Assembly (NCBI GenBank): GCA_036898135.1
Contig: CM072516.1
Coordinates: 60,753,740 to 60,817,739, forward strand
DNA length: 64,000 nucleotides
Source of the DNA: Oncomelania hupensis
Lineage: Eukaryota > Mollusca > Gastropoda > Littorinimorpha > Pomatiopsidae
Direction of reading: 5' to 3'
Within the stretch, counting starts at the first letter, position 1. The number at the start of each line of letters is the position of its first letter. The notes below the pieces were generated by a model, which was not told where the DNA came from, did no database searches, and saw nothing but the letters and a program-made list of their open reading frames with translations. The translations under genes and the position numbers were made by a program. Below, in pieces: positions 41,896 through 51,798 of this stretch.

Positions 41896-42172
41896 GGGGG
41901 TGAATAACGTGAAAGCTATTTGATGTCCACTGATGATAAGTAATTTCTCTTAATCCGTTTAGTTCATGACAGTTGAACAATTCCCTTGAGGTTGGTTTGT
42001 CATTGATCAAAGCACCTGTCTGAAGGGCGTGTCGACATGGGCGGGCAATACGTTTTCGCATGACTGCACCGCTCCGTGACTACCCGATAACATGCACCAG
42101 TGCACCGCACCACAGAAAGAGTCGCCAAGTTGCGCTGTAAGAAATTAATTCCAAAGGTTGTGTGGTGCACTA

Positions 42173-42175
<3 letters not shown>

Positions 42176-42228
<53 letters not shown>
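42176..42228. repeat. (GA)n microsatellite
   Basis: About 52 bp of pure GA. Confidence 0.95.
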
Positions 42229-42231
<3 letters not shown>

Positions 42232-42957
42232 AGGAAGACATGAAGAGAGAATGTGATAACTAGACAATCATGCAAGTTAGAGGTACGGCTACATAGGCAG
42301 ATGTGGTTAGAACCTTGAGCTGCTCTTTAAACTTGTAAGTGCAAGATGTATTTCTACCCAAGGAAGAACTAGAGACGATCAGACCATGGAAGTACAAACT
42401 ATACTGAAGAATCCATGATTAGACCTAATCTTTAAAATAATATATATATATATGGTAGCGTACTGCTGAAGTAGAGAAAAAGAAAACAAAACATAAAAAT
42501 ACCAGTTGATCGCATTTCACGCTTTATTAAAAAAATAAATAAATAAAATAAGTACATTTTTAAAAAAAGAAAAAGATGATCATATTGTAAAAGGAAAATA
42601 AAACTGAAAATAAATGTATGAAATAAATAAGGCTAGGAAAAGACACAAAATTAAAATGTATCTGTTTATATCTAGCTATTGGAATCCTCCAGAATTTAAT
42701 GCGATACCAAACACTACAAAGCAATCCCATATTGGTCAAAAATGATGTGCGTTAGTGCTTTTTCTTTGTTGCTGTTGTTGTGCACCCTGATAGAGGACAA
42801 GATGAGATGCATCATCAGTGTGAAGTTTTAGTGGACAGCAGAAGTTCTTAGATTGCGAGATCCAGACAAATCAAATTGCAAACATTGTCGAATTTATCAA
42901 AACACATAATGTCAAATTTCTAAATAAGCTTATCTAGCGACGCCACTAGAGTTGCTG
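42229..42957. other. AT-rich intergenic sequence
   Basis: No gene or transposon recognised. Confidence 0.45.
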
Positions 42958-43218
42958 TCCTATCCCATCCTATCCCGTAACTCGGAGGTCGTAGGGGCAT
43001 CACAGATGATCGTTTAACCAGCGTACTTACTCCATTTTTCTCTGTCCTCAGCAACCCTGATGGCTTCGCTCTGTGCCAAACCAGTCCATTCTCGAATGTT
43101 GTCCTCCCACCTCTTTTTCGGTCTCCCTCGTCTTCTATCTCCTTGCACTGTGCCTTGCAGGATGGTCTTTGCAAGGCCTGATGATCTGGTGACGTGGCCA
43201 TACCAGCGGAGTTTCCGT
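42958..43218 (-). mobile_element. RTE-type LINE copy F, 3'-end fragment
   Basis: On the minus strand it reads RKLRWYGHVTRSSGLAKTIL and the basic KKRWEDNIREWTGL block, then ends in a TATCC-type tail (CCTATCCCATCCTATCC on the plus strand). It is 5'-truncated at about 43218. Confidence 0.9.
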
Positions 43219-43402
43219 GTCATAATATGTAGCAACTCTCTATCTCTGTCTCTATGTGTCTCTGTCTCGGTCTTTCTTTCTGTCTCTCTCTGTATCTCTT
43301 TGTCTTTCTGTCTATAATTTTGTGTCTGTCTGTCTCTCTCTGTATCTCTTTGTCTTTCTGTCTATAACTTTGTGTTTGTCTGTCTGTCTCTCTCTCTCCC
43401 AG
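43219..43402. repeat. Imperfect TCTG/TCTC pyrimidine repeat
   Basis: A 63-bp unit (CTGTATCTCTTTGTCTTTCT plus TATAA) is repeated twice within a TCTCTG-rich tract. Confidence 0.85.
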
Positions 43403-43500
43403 TTAGCTTGTCTGATTGTGAGAGAAGATTTCTCTGCAGCTCCAGTACGCAATAAAATACAGGCGATTGAACACAGGTAAAAATAAAATGTCACCTAGGA

Positions 43501-43757
43501 CACCGGCGTCACGTCCTCAAAGTTCCGGGTGTCTTACTTTAGCCGGGTGCCTTTGCGCATGCGCCAGGTCAAGTCGGGCCGGCTTTTTCACGATGTTCTT
43601 AGGCGTCGTAACCCAAACCCCTACCCTAACCCTAACCCTAATCCTTACTAAGACTACGATAGCAATGTGCGCATGCGTCGAATTTTGTAATGCGTCGACC
43701 AATCAGAATGCTCCCAGCCCAACTAAGATACTAGGAACTTTGACGATGTCACACCGG
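43501..43757. mobile_element. Foldback MITE with a short telomere-like core
   Basis: The left arm (43501-43547, CACCGGCGTCACGTCCTCAA onward) is complementary to the right arm (43714-43757) at about 80-85 percent by eye. The inner arms share GCGCATGCG. The centre includes CCCTAACCCTAACCCTAA. There is no ORF, and the target duplication is unclear. Confidence 0.65.
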
Positions 43758-44964
43758 CATTAATTTAATTTGTAGTCTGTGTGTGTGTGTACGCGCGCGC
43801 GCGCGTGTGTTTGAAATGCAATAGTTGTAGTATTGGAGGATGGGGGGAGGGGGGTGAAGAGAGACAGAGGGAGAGAGACAGAGTGTGTGTTTGGGTGTGT
43901 TCGTGTGAGAGACAGAGAGAGAAAAAGAGACACAGAGAGAGACACAGAGAGAGAGACACACAGACAGAACGTGCAATCTTTTGCCATTGACTGATGTGTT
44001 ATTTACTTCCTACGTGTTTGTATAATTGTCGTTGCCAATGTCCAATACTGATGGTGCTTGCTTCTTGTCGTACATTTATCTGACTTCTGGAAGTGCACAT
44101 ATGCTCAAGCCACATAAAGGAGAATAAAATCTTCACATGTGTGTGTGTGTGTGGGTGTGTGTGTGTGTGTGCTGGCGTATGTGAGCAGTCTATATTTGAA
44201 GTGTGTAAAGGCTGCATTCTATCTTGCCGCTTAACTGTTAGTAGATGTAATGATGGTTGCACAGACTGATAGGTCGTCTGCTTATATAGTGTAAAATGGA
44301 CAACTAAGTCTGAAATACAGGAAATTTCTGTTCTAACTCAGTCATCGCTTTGAATTTTAAAAATTAAATCAAAGATTAAAGTACTATTATTTGTTTGTTT
44401 TTATTATCGGACGCCTGTCATTAAAAATTATCACGGTGGGCGGAGACCTGTCAATCATGTATGAAAATTGAATTCCACTATCTCTTAAGAGTTCTAAACA
44501 TGAATTCTAATACAATCTACCCACTTAAGTTGATCAGGCCTATACCTTCTGTAGGCCTATTGCAAGTACAAAAGCATTACACACGTTGGAAACCTGTAGT
44601 GGATCCTCCATAGCAAAGTGGTAGAATCATTATAAGAACGTGTAAAGTCCATTGGGAGCAATATGTCGTGACGAAAAAAACCCGAGTCTATGGACTCTAT
44701 TTGTTAAATGTGTATTTCTATTTTTAGACAAGTAACTTGTTTATTAGTCTTTATTACTGCAGGATTCAACATTCAAGATGTATTTTACTGTTCCCCAATA
44801 AATGACAAAGAAACAGAGAGCCTTTACATGGTGAATGAATGAACACTGAAGACATTGAAGTTTAACCTCTACACCCACCATTGGCGATGTGGCAGACGGG
44901 GATAACCATCCCAGGGAAAAGGGGGATCAGGGACCTAAATCAACACTGAACCACCAGAGCAATC
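43758..44964. other. Intergenic sequence with GT and GA microsatellites
   Basis: (GT)n/(GC)n lies near 43779-43809, GAGA-rich sequence at 43860-43965, and (GT)n at 44138-44171. Otherwise there is nothing recognisable. Confidence 0.5.
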
Positions 44965-45075
44965 ACATTGTAAGATGGACAGTGAAAATGGCCACATTTT
45001 ATATTGCCCACCACGGGATTCGAATCTAGATTCATCGATGTGCCAGTCGAACTCACTACCGCCGAGTTAGGCGGT
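44965..45075 (-). mobile_element. tRNA-derived SINE head
   Basis: On the minus strand an A-box-like CTAACTCGGCGGTAGTGAG and a B box GATTCGAATCC are spaced as in a tRNA, and the ends (CCCACCGCC and a GGTGGGC-type end) can pair. It could be a decayed tRNA gene, but the arms do not fold cleanly, so a SINE is more likely. Confidence 0.5.
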
Positions 45076-45284
45076 GGGACTTTTGCGTGGTTTGGGTTTT
45101 GAAGACTTAAATAAAGGATCTCGTAATCTAAGAGCACCCGACATTCAAAATTAACTCTTAAACTCGTCCCATCGTGTATTCTATTTGTGTTGTCGCGTTT
45201 TTATATTACGTTTTTATGATGTTAGAGAGTTCGAATGAAAAGAAATGTAGGCTATAGAGAGAATAAATTTTTACCCTTCTTATG

Positions 45285-45805
45285 CAGGGATGTTGCTAGG
45301 AAATTTTTTCTTCGGCGATTTGGCCGAAACAGCAGTGAAACTTTCGGCTTTTTACAGAAAGTTTCGGCTCTCTCTTCCAAAGCAGTCTCACATGTTTTTT
45401 TTGACTAGATTCACTACGTTAACGTGCACCCTCCACCTCCATATATTAAAGGTGTCCTGTGGATGCATATCTTTGTAATAAAACATAATTTTAAGAGTAG
45501 AATAAGAACATTGAAAAGATTTTTATTTTCTTAAATTTTAGACACACAAAAACAATAAAAAGTTTAGACTGTCCCTTGACAGACCACAATACTGTCAGAG
45601 TTTCTGGGTTTAACCTTAGTAATTATGGAATCCTCACCTAAACTGGAAGCGTACAGCACAGGAATATCGCACAAATGGACAAAATTGAGCCGATTCACCC
45701 GTGAAAACTTCGGCTCGGCGAGCCGACATGACGGACAGTTTATCGGCTTTTTTAAAATAAAAATTTCGGCTAAAAGCCGAAGATCCGACCCAAACGACAT
45801 CCCTG
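45285..45805. mobile_element. hAT-like MITE with CTTATG target duplication
   Basis: The 521-bp element begins CAGGGATGTTGCTAGG and ends ACGACATCCCTG. The six bases CTTATG flank it directly on both sides (45279-45284 and 45806-45811). Repeated TTCGGCT/AGCCGAA motifs lie near both ends. It has no transposase ORF. A 6-bp duplication is atypical for hAT, so the superfamily is tentative. Confidence 0.8.
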
Positions 45806-45923
45806 CTTATGGTGTCCAGAAATCAGTAACAGAGACAACAATGTATAAAAATAGAGAATAAAGAATAAAAGATATTATTCACTATTCACTCGTCTTATTT
45901 ACTTTTTTTTTTTAACAACTATA

Positions 45924-45996
<73 letters not shown>

Positions 45997-46770
45997 GTCA
46001 ACGTGGAGATTGAGGAATGGTTGAATTTGGGATTTCTTTGTTTGATAGTAATTTTTGGTCTTGAAAACATTGGCCCTAGTATTCTAAACAAGATCTCCGT
46101 TTTCACGCTTGACCATGAAGACGATGATTCGTCCAGTTGACTTTGGATAGGTGGATAGAAGTGAAAGAACCAATGTCGATGGTGAATAATAAGTAGAAGA
46201 TGGAGACGGATGAGAAGAGGAAATGAATACGAACAGAAAAAAATCCTTTCCCAGACTAAGCACACAATCCGCATCCCGTTGAATGACCAGCGAGGAAACG
46301 GCGTTGACGTTGTTTCGACAAGTCTAGAGCCCTGCATATTCACCGGTTAGTGTTTTTTTTATTTCAAAATACAATAATGTTTCTTCATCGCTGCTCAACC
46401 ACACTGTTCCAAAGATCAAGAATTTAACAACATTCTTTATGAGCTGAACAAAACATGTTAACACAACTACTGTTATATAAATTTTATACATTGAAGAATT
46501 TATAACGAATTACCTTGATGAAGAACGATGAATGATTTACTTGGCTCAATGAATACAATAACAAGACTACCCATTTAGGCTATTAGCTTAACACATCGAA
46601 TCTTAATTTACCAGCTCGGGATTCTTTAGATGTCTTTACGACACGTGTTGTAAGGTTGAGACGAGCTTCTTGAATCGAATCTATGCCTATGGCCTCTGTA
46701 GTTCAAAACAATGGTTTGGCATGACTAAACGCCGTTAGCCCTCAAAGATGGTTGCTCGAATAATATGCTA
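45806..46770. other. Intergenic sequence between two DNA transposons
   Basis: (GA)n lies at 45926-45992. No gene recognised. Confidence 0.5.
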
Positions 46771-48372
46771 CTCAAAATAATTGAAGGGCCACTCTCATAT
46801 TTCATTTAGTTTAATTATTTTTTGCTGCTATCAATAATATCGCTTATATTGCTTAATTCAAAACTTACCCTGTACAGTAACATTCAAGACAATCTTATTC
46901 TGACAAATAATCACATGTGTGAGTTTTGAACTTTCTGCACTGAGTTAAAAAACAAACCCAATTTTTTTTTTTTTTTACTAAAAATGACCCTAATTTACTG
47001 TTGTCTTGCTAATAAAGCAAAATTTTCAACATTAAAAAGTGATTTGCACGCGAAAGGCTTGCATTTTGTGAGTTCAGTTCAACAATCGGCGCTTTTTTCT
47101 GGGTATAAATGGCAGCGCTTTTGCTGCTTTTCTAACCATGCCCCCAAGGCGACGATTGACTGATGCGGATAGAGGCAGAGCTATTGCATGGCTTCAGGAA
47201 GGGGTGGGGGTGAGAGAAGTTGGCAGGCGGCTGGGAGTGTCCCACTCCGTTGTCCAAAGGCTGCGGGAGCGCTTTAACAACACTGGAAGCGTCCAAGAAC
47301 CAAGAAGGTCCGGAAGCCCCCGCGTTACCACTGCAAGACAAGGCCATTTCATCACCCGGTCAGCTCTGAGGATGAGGTCCGCTACAGCAAACATCATCAG
47401 AAGACAGCTTCACGCAGCCAGCAATGTTAACGTCAGCGACCAGACAATTCGCAACCGTCTACACGAGGCAAACCTGCGATCAAGACGACCAGCAGTACGG
47501 CCTTTGCTCACCCCAGCTCACCGTGCAGGGCTCGGCGTCATTTAGTGTGGACTAGGCAACATTGGTCAAGGGTGCTCTTTACAGACGAGTCTCGGTTCTC
47601 CTTGTCTTTCAACGACCGTCGAGTGAATGTTTGGAGGCGTCCACGGGAACGTTTTGCTGATGCGACGGTGCGCGAGCATGACCGCTTTGGTGGTGGATCT
47701 GTCATGATGTGGGGTGGCTTCGCATTAAACTTCAGAACACCCCTGCTCCAAATTCATGGCAACTTAAACGGTATTGGCTACATGGATGACGTCCTACAAC
47801 CTAGGGTTCTCCCAGCTCTGCGGGCCATTGGGGAAGGTGCCATACTACAGGACGATAATGCCAGACCCCACCGAGCGCGTATCGTCAATGACTTCCTGCA
47901 GCAACAGCACGTCATAAGGATGGACTGGCCGGCTCGATCACCCGATTTGAACCCCATAGAACATCTGTGGGATGTCTTGGGTCGACAGACACGGGCAAAC
48001 CTCCCTCCAGGAGCTAACCTTGAAGTTCTGGCCCAAGTTCTCCAGCAAGAGTGGTTGGCCATCCGAGGAAACATCCTCCATAACCTGATACGGTCCATGA
48101 GACAACGATGCCAAGACTGCATTGATGCAAACGGTGGCCACACCCGATACTGACTCTATAGATTTTTGGTTTCTAAAGTTTTGATTTTGTAAATGAGGGG
48201 TATGTCCAGTTAAATTGAATTTACTCGAATTTTAAGCGACTGATGTCTCAAATCTTTTTTGTTATTGATGCAGAAATGATTGCAATAAAATATGATGAAC
48301 TAATACATTGAATTCGTGTTTCTGGTTTAAAGAGAGACCCATGTGTCCAAGTGGCCCTTGTATTATTTTGAG
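46771..48372 (+). mobile_element. Tc1/mariner element with TIRs and TA duplication
   Basis: The left end CTCAAAATAATTGAAGGGCC is inverted at the right end with two mismatches over 23 bp. The dinucleotide TA lies directly outside both ends (46769-46770 and 48373-48374). It encloses a single transposase gene interrupted by one frameshift. A TATA-like GGGTATAAATGG sits about 35 bp before the start codon. Confidence 0.95.
47138..48153 (+). pseudogene. Tc1-like DD34E transposase with one frameshift
   Basis: The first frame (47138-47545) has the N-terminal helix-turn-helix DNA-binding region (VREVGRRLGVSHSVVQRLRE) and a second HTH with RNRLHEANL. The second frame (to 48153) has FTDESRF, LQDDNARPHRARI and SPDLNPIEHLWD; the second Asp and the Glu are 34 residues apart (DD34E). 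The frames overlap by a shift near 47530 that causes an early stop. The rest is uninterrupted, so the copy died recently. Its normal role is cut-and-paste transposition at TA sites. Confidence 0.95.
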
Positions 48373-48724
48373 TAGTATAGTTCTAACGTATAGCTTTCAC
48401 ATTCAGCAAATCGAATGGATGGTACACAAATTATCTATGGTAACAATTAAACCTACAATACATGCAGTCATGACAACTATTACCAAAGAATGTAACCACA
48501 TTTTAAAAAAAAAAAAAGTCGAACACAGCGTCATCAGTCTTTGGCGTCATTCTAACACAATACTTACGTCATTGTCTATGACGCATTGTCTATAACGCAT
48601 TGTCTAGACGAGCAGTCATATGTAACAGAGGCGCTTGTATTGCGACACTATTCACAATGTTAACTTTTTGTTATTAATTAATTAATTTAATTATTTATGT
48701 TTTTTTTATATTTATTTTACTTAA

Positions 48725-48810
48725 TCATTCTTAAATAGCGCCTTTCCAGCTCAAGAGGTACTCAAGGCGCTGGCAGATACACGATCTAACTCAAGCTGCC
48801 CGAGGTGCCA
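48725..48810. repeat. Short repeat of the 'AGCGCCTTTCCAGCTC' type
   Basis: Shares layout with 15661-15760 and 57040-57120: an AT-rich flank, AATAGCGCCTTTCC, GCTCAAGAGG and CAAGGCGCT. Confidence 0.4.
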
Positions 48811-49014
48811 CTTATAGAGGCTATATTGTACTGCAGCAGACGTGCACAAGCTTACGTCATGGCCACACGCTTACATTCCTTTAAAAACAAATCTTGTAAT
48901 ATATTCAGGAATGCGTGTAATGCAGTCGTGGAGAAATTTCCTAAGTGTACTAGTGCATGGTCGCTACTTAAAGTTACTTTGACACACTGTGAGGAAACGG
49001 CTGTCTGTCTGTCG

Positions 49015-49017
<3 letters not shown>

Positions 49018-49073
<56 letters not shown>

Positions 49074-49450
49074 TAAATTTTCTGGTCTTATGTCTCATGT
49101 GATTTATTTTATTGTATCTATCGGTTTCTTTTTCTCTGTCTGTCTCTTTGTGTGTCTGTCTCTCTGTTAATCTCTCCGTCTCTCTCTTTATCTCTCTGTC
49201 TCTATTTCTGTCCCTCATTGTCTCTGTTTGTCTTCCTGTCTGTCTCTTTGTGTCTCTCTCTCCCCTCTCTCTAACTGTTCCAATGTAACGTTTTGGACGA
49301 AAAAAAAAATGTGTTGTGTCCCTCTCTGTCTGTTTGTCTCCCTTTCTCTGTCTGTCACTGTCTGCCTCTGTCTATATGTAGGTCTTTGTCGGTCGGTGTG
49401 TCTGTCTCTCTCTTTTTTTTCTCTCTCCCTCTCTGTGCTGTTGCATGTTG
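49018..49450. repeat. (GT)n microsatellite followed by TCTG/TCTC-rich tract
   Basis: Pure GT at 49018-49066, then imperfect pyrimidine repeats to about 49440. Open frames in both directions here are low-complexity artefacts. Confidence 0.9.
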
Positions 49451-50070
49451 TTTTTATCGACCCGCAGCTGATGTAAAACAAAGCATTAAATTGAGTAGTT
49501 TTATTTATTTATTTATGTTTTTATTATTTTAAATTTTAAATTTTATTTTAATTCTTTGCACAATTTGTGTTTTTACTTTTATATTCAGACTTAGTTTTAT
49601 AGTGCAGTGTTATATTAGAGTTAGTCTACTGGTAGCATCGTTCAAACCATCTTCACACACTACACTGCTATAGCATGTTTAAGCGGAATGTTAACACTCT
49701 TTTGCTTGCACATAACGTACATATTTGTATTCAAGGACTATAATAAGACGTTTGTACTATATAGTCATGGTCCCTTCTATTATCACAGGTGTATCGTATC
49801 TATCTGTACGACTACTATCTATAGTTAGACCTGATAATGCATGCATTACTTTAGAACCGTACCAAACAGTATATTATCGTTATTTATTTAATGTGACGTC
49901 TACTGACTACCATGACATTGAACAATGCACAAACTGAACAGTGTGTGAAGTTTAATTTCACGAGATAATAGCCATCGTTCTCTTTTCTTTCGAAAAAAAA
50001 GTATGGTCGTTAGGCTAAAAAAATAAAGTAAAAAATAATGGAAAGAATTAAAACCCCAAATAAATTCATA

Positions 50071-50071
<1 letters not shown>
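49451..50071. other. AT-rich intergenic sequence
   Basis: No gene or transposon recognised. Confidence 0.45.
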
Positions 50072-50129
<58 letters not shown>

Positions 50130-50176
50130 TTACTACTATTACTACTACTACAACAACAACAACAACAACAACAACA

Positions 50177-50263
<87 letters not shown>
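50072..50263. repeat. (TAC)n with inner (CAA)n microsatellite
   Basis: (ACT)n, then (CAA)n at 50151-50177, then (ACT)n again: a symmetric compound triplet repeat of about 190 bp. Confidence 0.95.
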
Positions 50264-50264
<1 letters not shown>

Positions 50265-50369
50265 AAACAAGATGCTATCACGCTTATTTTCTTAAATCGT
50301 ACTGTAAACGCGGCGATCTAACGAGATCGCTGTTACAGAAATCGAAATAGAAAAACGTTTTTATTTTTG

Positions 50370-50558
50370 AAATTTTGGATTGACTGCATCCAATACCAGT
50401 ATTGACGGGAGGAAGGAAACCGGAGTACCCTGAGAAAACCATCGGTGTCCTGAAAAGTCTTTGACCTAAGTCATGTAAGTTCGTCCAACGCGGGATTCGA
50501 ACCCGCAACCTTCGGCCTAGGAAAACAGCTAACTATCACATCAACTACCATACCACCC

Positions 50559-50560
<2 letters not shown>
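50370..50560 (-). mobile_element. tRNA-derived SINE with conserved central domain
   Basis: On the minus strand a tRNA-like head has the B box GGTTCGAATCC and an acceptor-like GTTGGACGAA. It is followed by GGTTTTCTCAGGGTACTCCG and TTTCCTTCCTCCC. The same central block occurs in the SINE at 9888-10075. Confidence 0.8.

Positions 50561-50624
<64 letters not shown>
50561..50624. repeat. (AAT)n microsatellite at the LTR-element insertion site
   Basis: Pure AAT repeat that directly abuts the 5' LTR. Confidence 0.95.
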
Positions 50625-51267
50625 TGTTACGTTGAAACGCGAACGAAAGTATGTCGGAAACGCGCACGATAGATCTAATCATTTCGTTTTGCAAAGTATT
50701 CAATAATGGAGTTTATTTTCCTTTGATTTGAGTTTGCATTGTTGTTAGGAGAGGCTTTGTATAACGTTGATAATTCTGGTTAGTCGATATTGTTGTAGAA
50801 TTTTCTGGATCTGTTTGTTTACTATCAATCGAAGTTTCTTGATGGTCGTAGATAATGGAGAACATTCTTTTGGCAGGAAGAGAGAAGTATGACGTAAGTC
50901 AGTGATGACGATCTTTAATTCTGATTGGTTGGTTGTAATGCGTCATTTTCTAGAACGAGCTGTCGTCATCTCGAAGGAGGAAAAAAAAATTATATATTCG
51001 ATGCTCCGTGTGTTTTGTAGAGATTGTTGTTGATAGTGAAGCTGGAAAGTAAATTTGAAAGTTGTTGAGTTGAGTTGAGAATTGTATGCAGTTGTTGATG
51101 TATGCTGAATAAAAGTGGAAAACTTCATACGTCGACTTTGTGACTTGTATGCTGATTGAGCGGGCTGCGTGAATAAACGAATCTGAGTTACACAACTATC
51201 AGGAATTCAAGCATCGGGGCTGAATCAGATACTGATAGAAAACTCCATCATCAAACGGAGTGTAACA
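50625..51267 (+). repeat. 5' LTR
   Basis: 643 bp. A TATA-like TTATATATTC lies near 50990 and AATAAA at 51108-51113, which gives a plausible U3-R-U5 order. It differs from the 3' LTR at about 50717, by one A in the A-run near 50983, and by a G-T versus G-C site near 51008. Confidence 0.95.
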
Positions 51268-51270
51268 TTT

Positions 51271-51289
51271 TGGGGGTCAAGCCGCGATT
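51271..51289 (+). other. Primer binding site
   Basis: TGGGGGTCAAGCCGCGATT begins three bases after the LTR. Its complement has the layout of a tRNA 3' end: CCA, discriminator, 7-nt acceptor strand, 5-nt T-stem and start of the T-loop. The tRNA species was not identified. Confidence 0.75.
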
Positions 51290-51798
51290 CACGCCATAGC
51301 CAAGGGTTCAACTGCTACAACAAGCGAGTCAACGTTACGAGAGGCAGTCATCGAGGGTAGCCGCCAACGAGTTGCGTCGAGAGGGGCCAACATACTGGGA
51401 CTACATCACCGATAGGTTCGGGTTGACTGCAAGGGCGTGTAGTCGCCGAAGAGTTGCTTCGTGAGCGAACAACAGAGCGGGACTACGTGGCTGCCGCAGG
51501 ACTACGTCGAGGGACAGTCTCGGAGCTACATCGCCAGTATTACAGAGAGCGGCGCGCGGACGTCGAATCTACTTCAGCACAGGAGCGTATACATCAACAC
51601 CAGCGTGGTGCAGCGTCGCATACGACGAGGACAGCGGGGCCTGCGTCAGCGAAGGCGACTAGTGACAAGCACCAGCGCTATTGCAGAAAGCGTGCTGTTC
51701 TAGAACAGTCTAGAAGGGTGCAGCACAGTCAAGAACTTTCCAGAAAAGAACTTTCCAGTAAAGAACTTTCTAGAAAAGAACTTTCCAGAAGCTTCAAG

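Noticed and set aside
43618..43650. Chromosome end or telomere
   Set aside because: Only about three telomere-like units inside a foldback element, with ordinary sequence on both sides.
50038..50281. Open frames of poly-Val, poly-Tyr and poly-Ser
   Set aside because: Same cause: a (TAC)n/(CAA)n microsatellite read in several frames.
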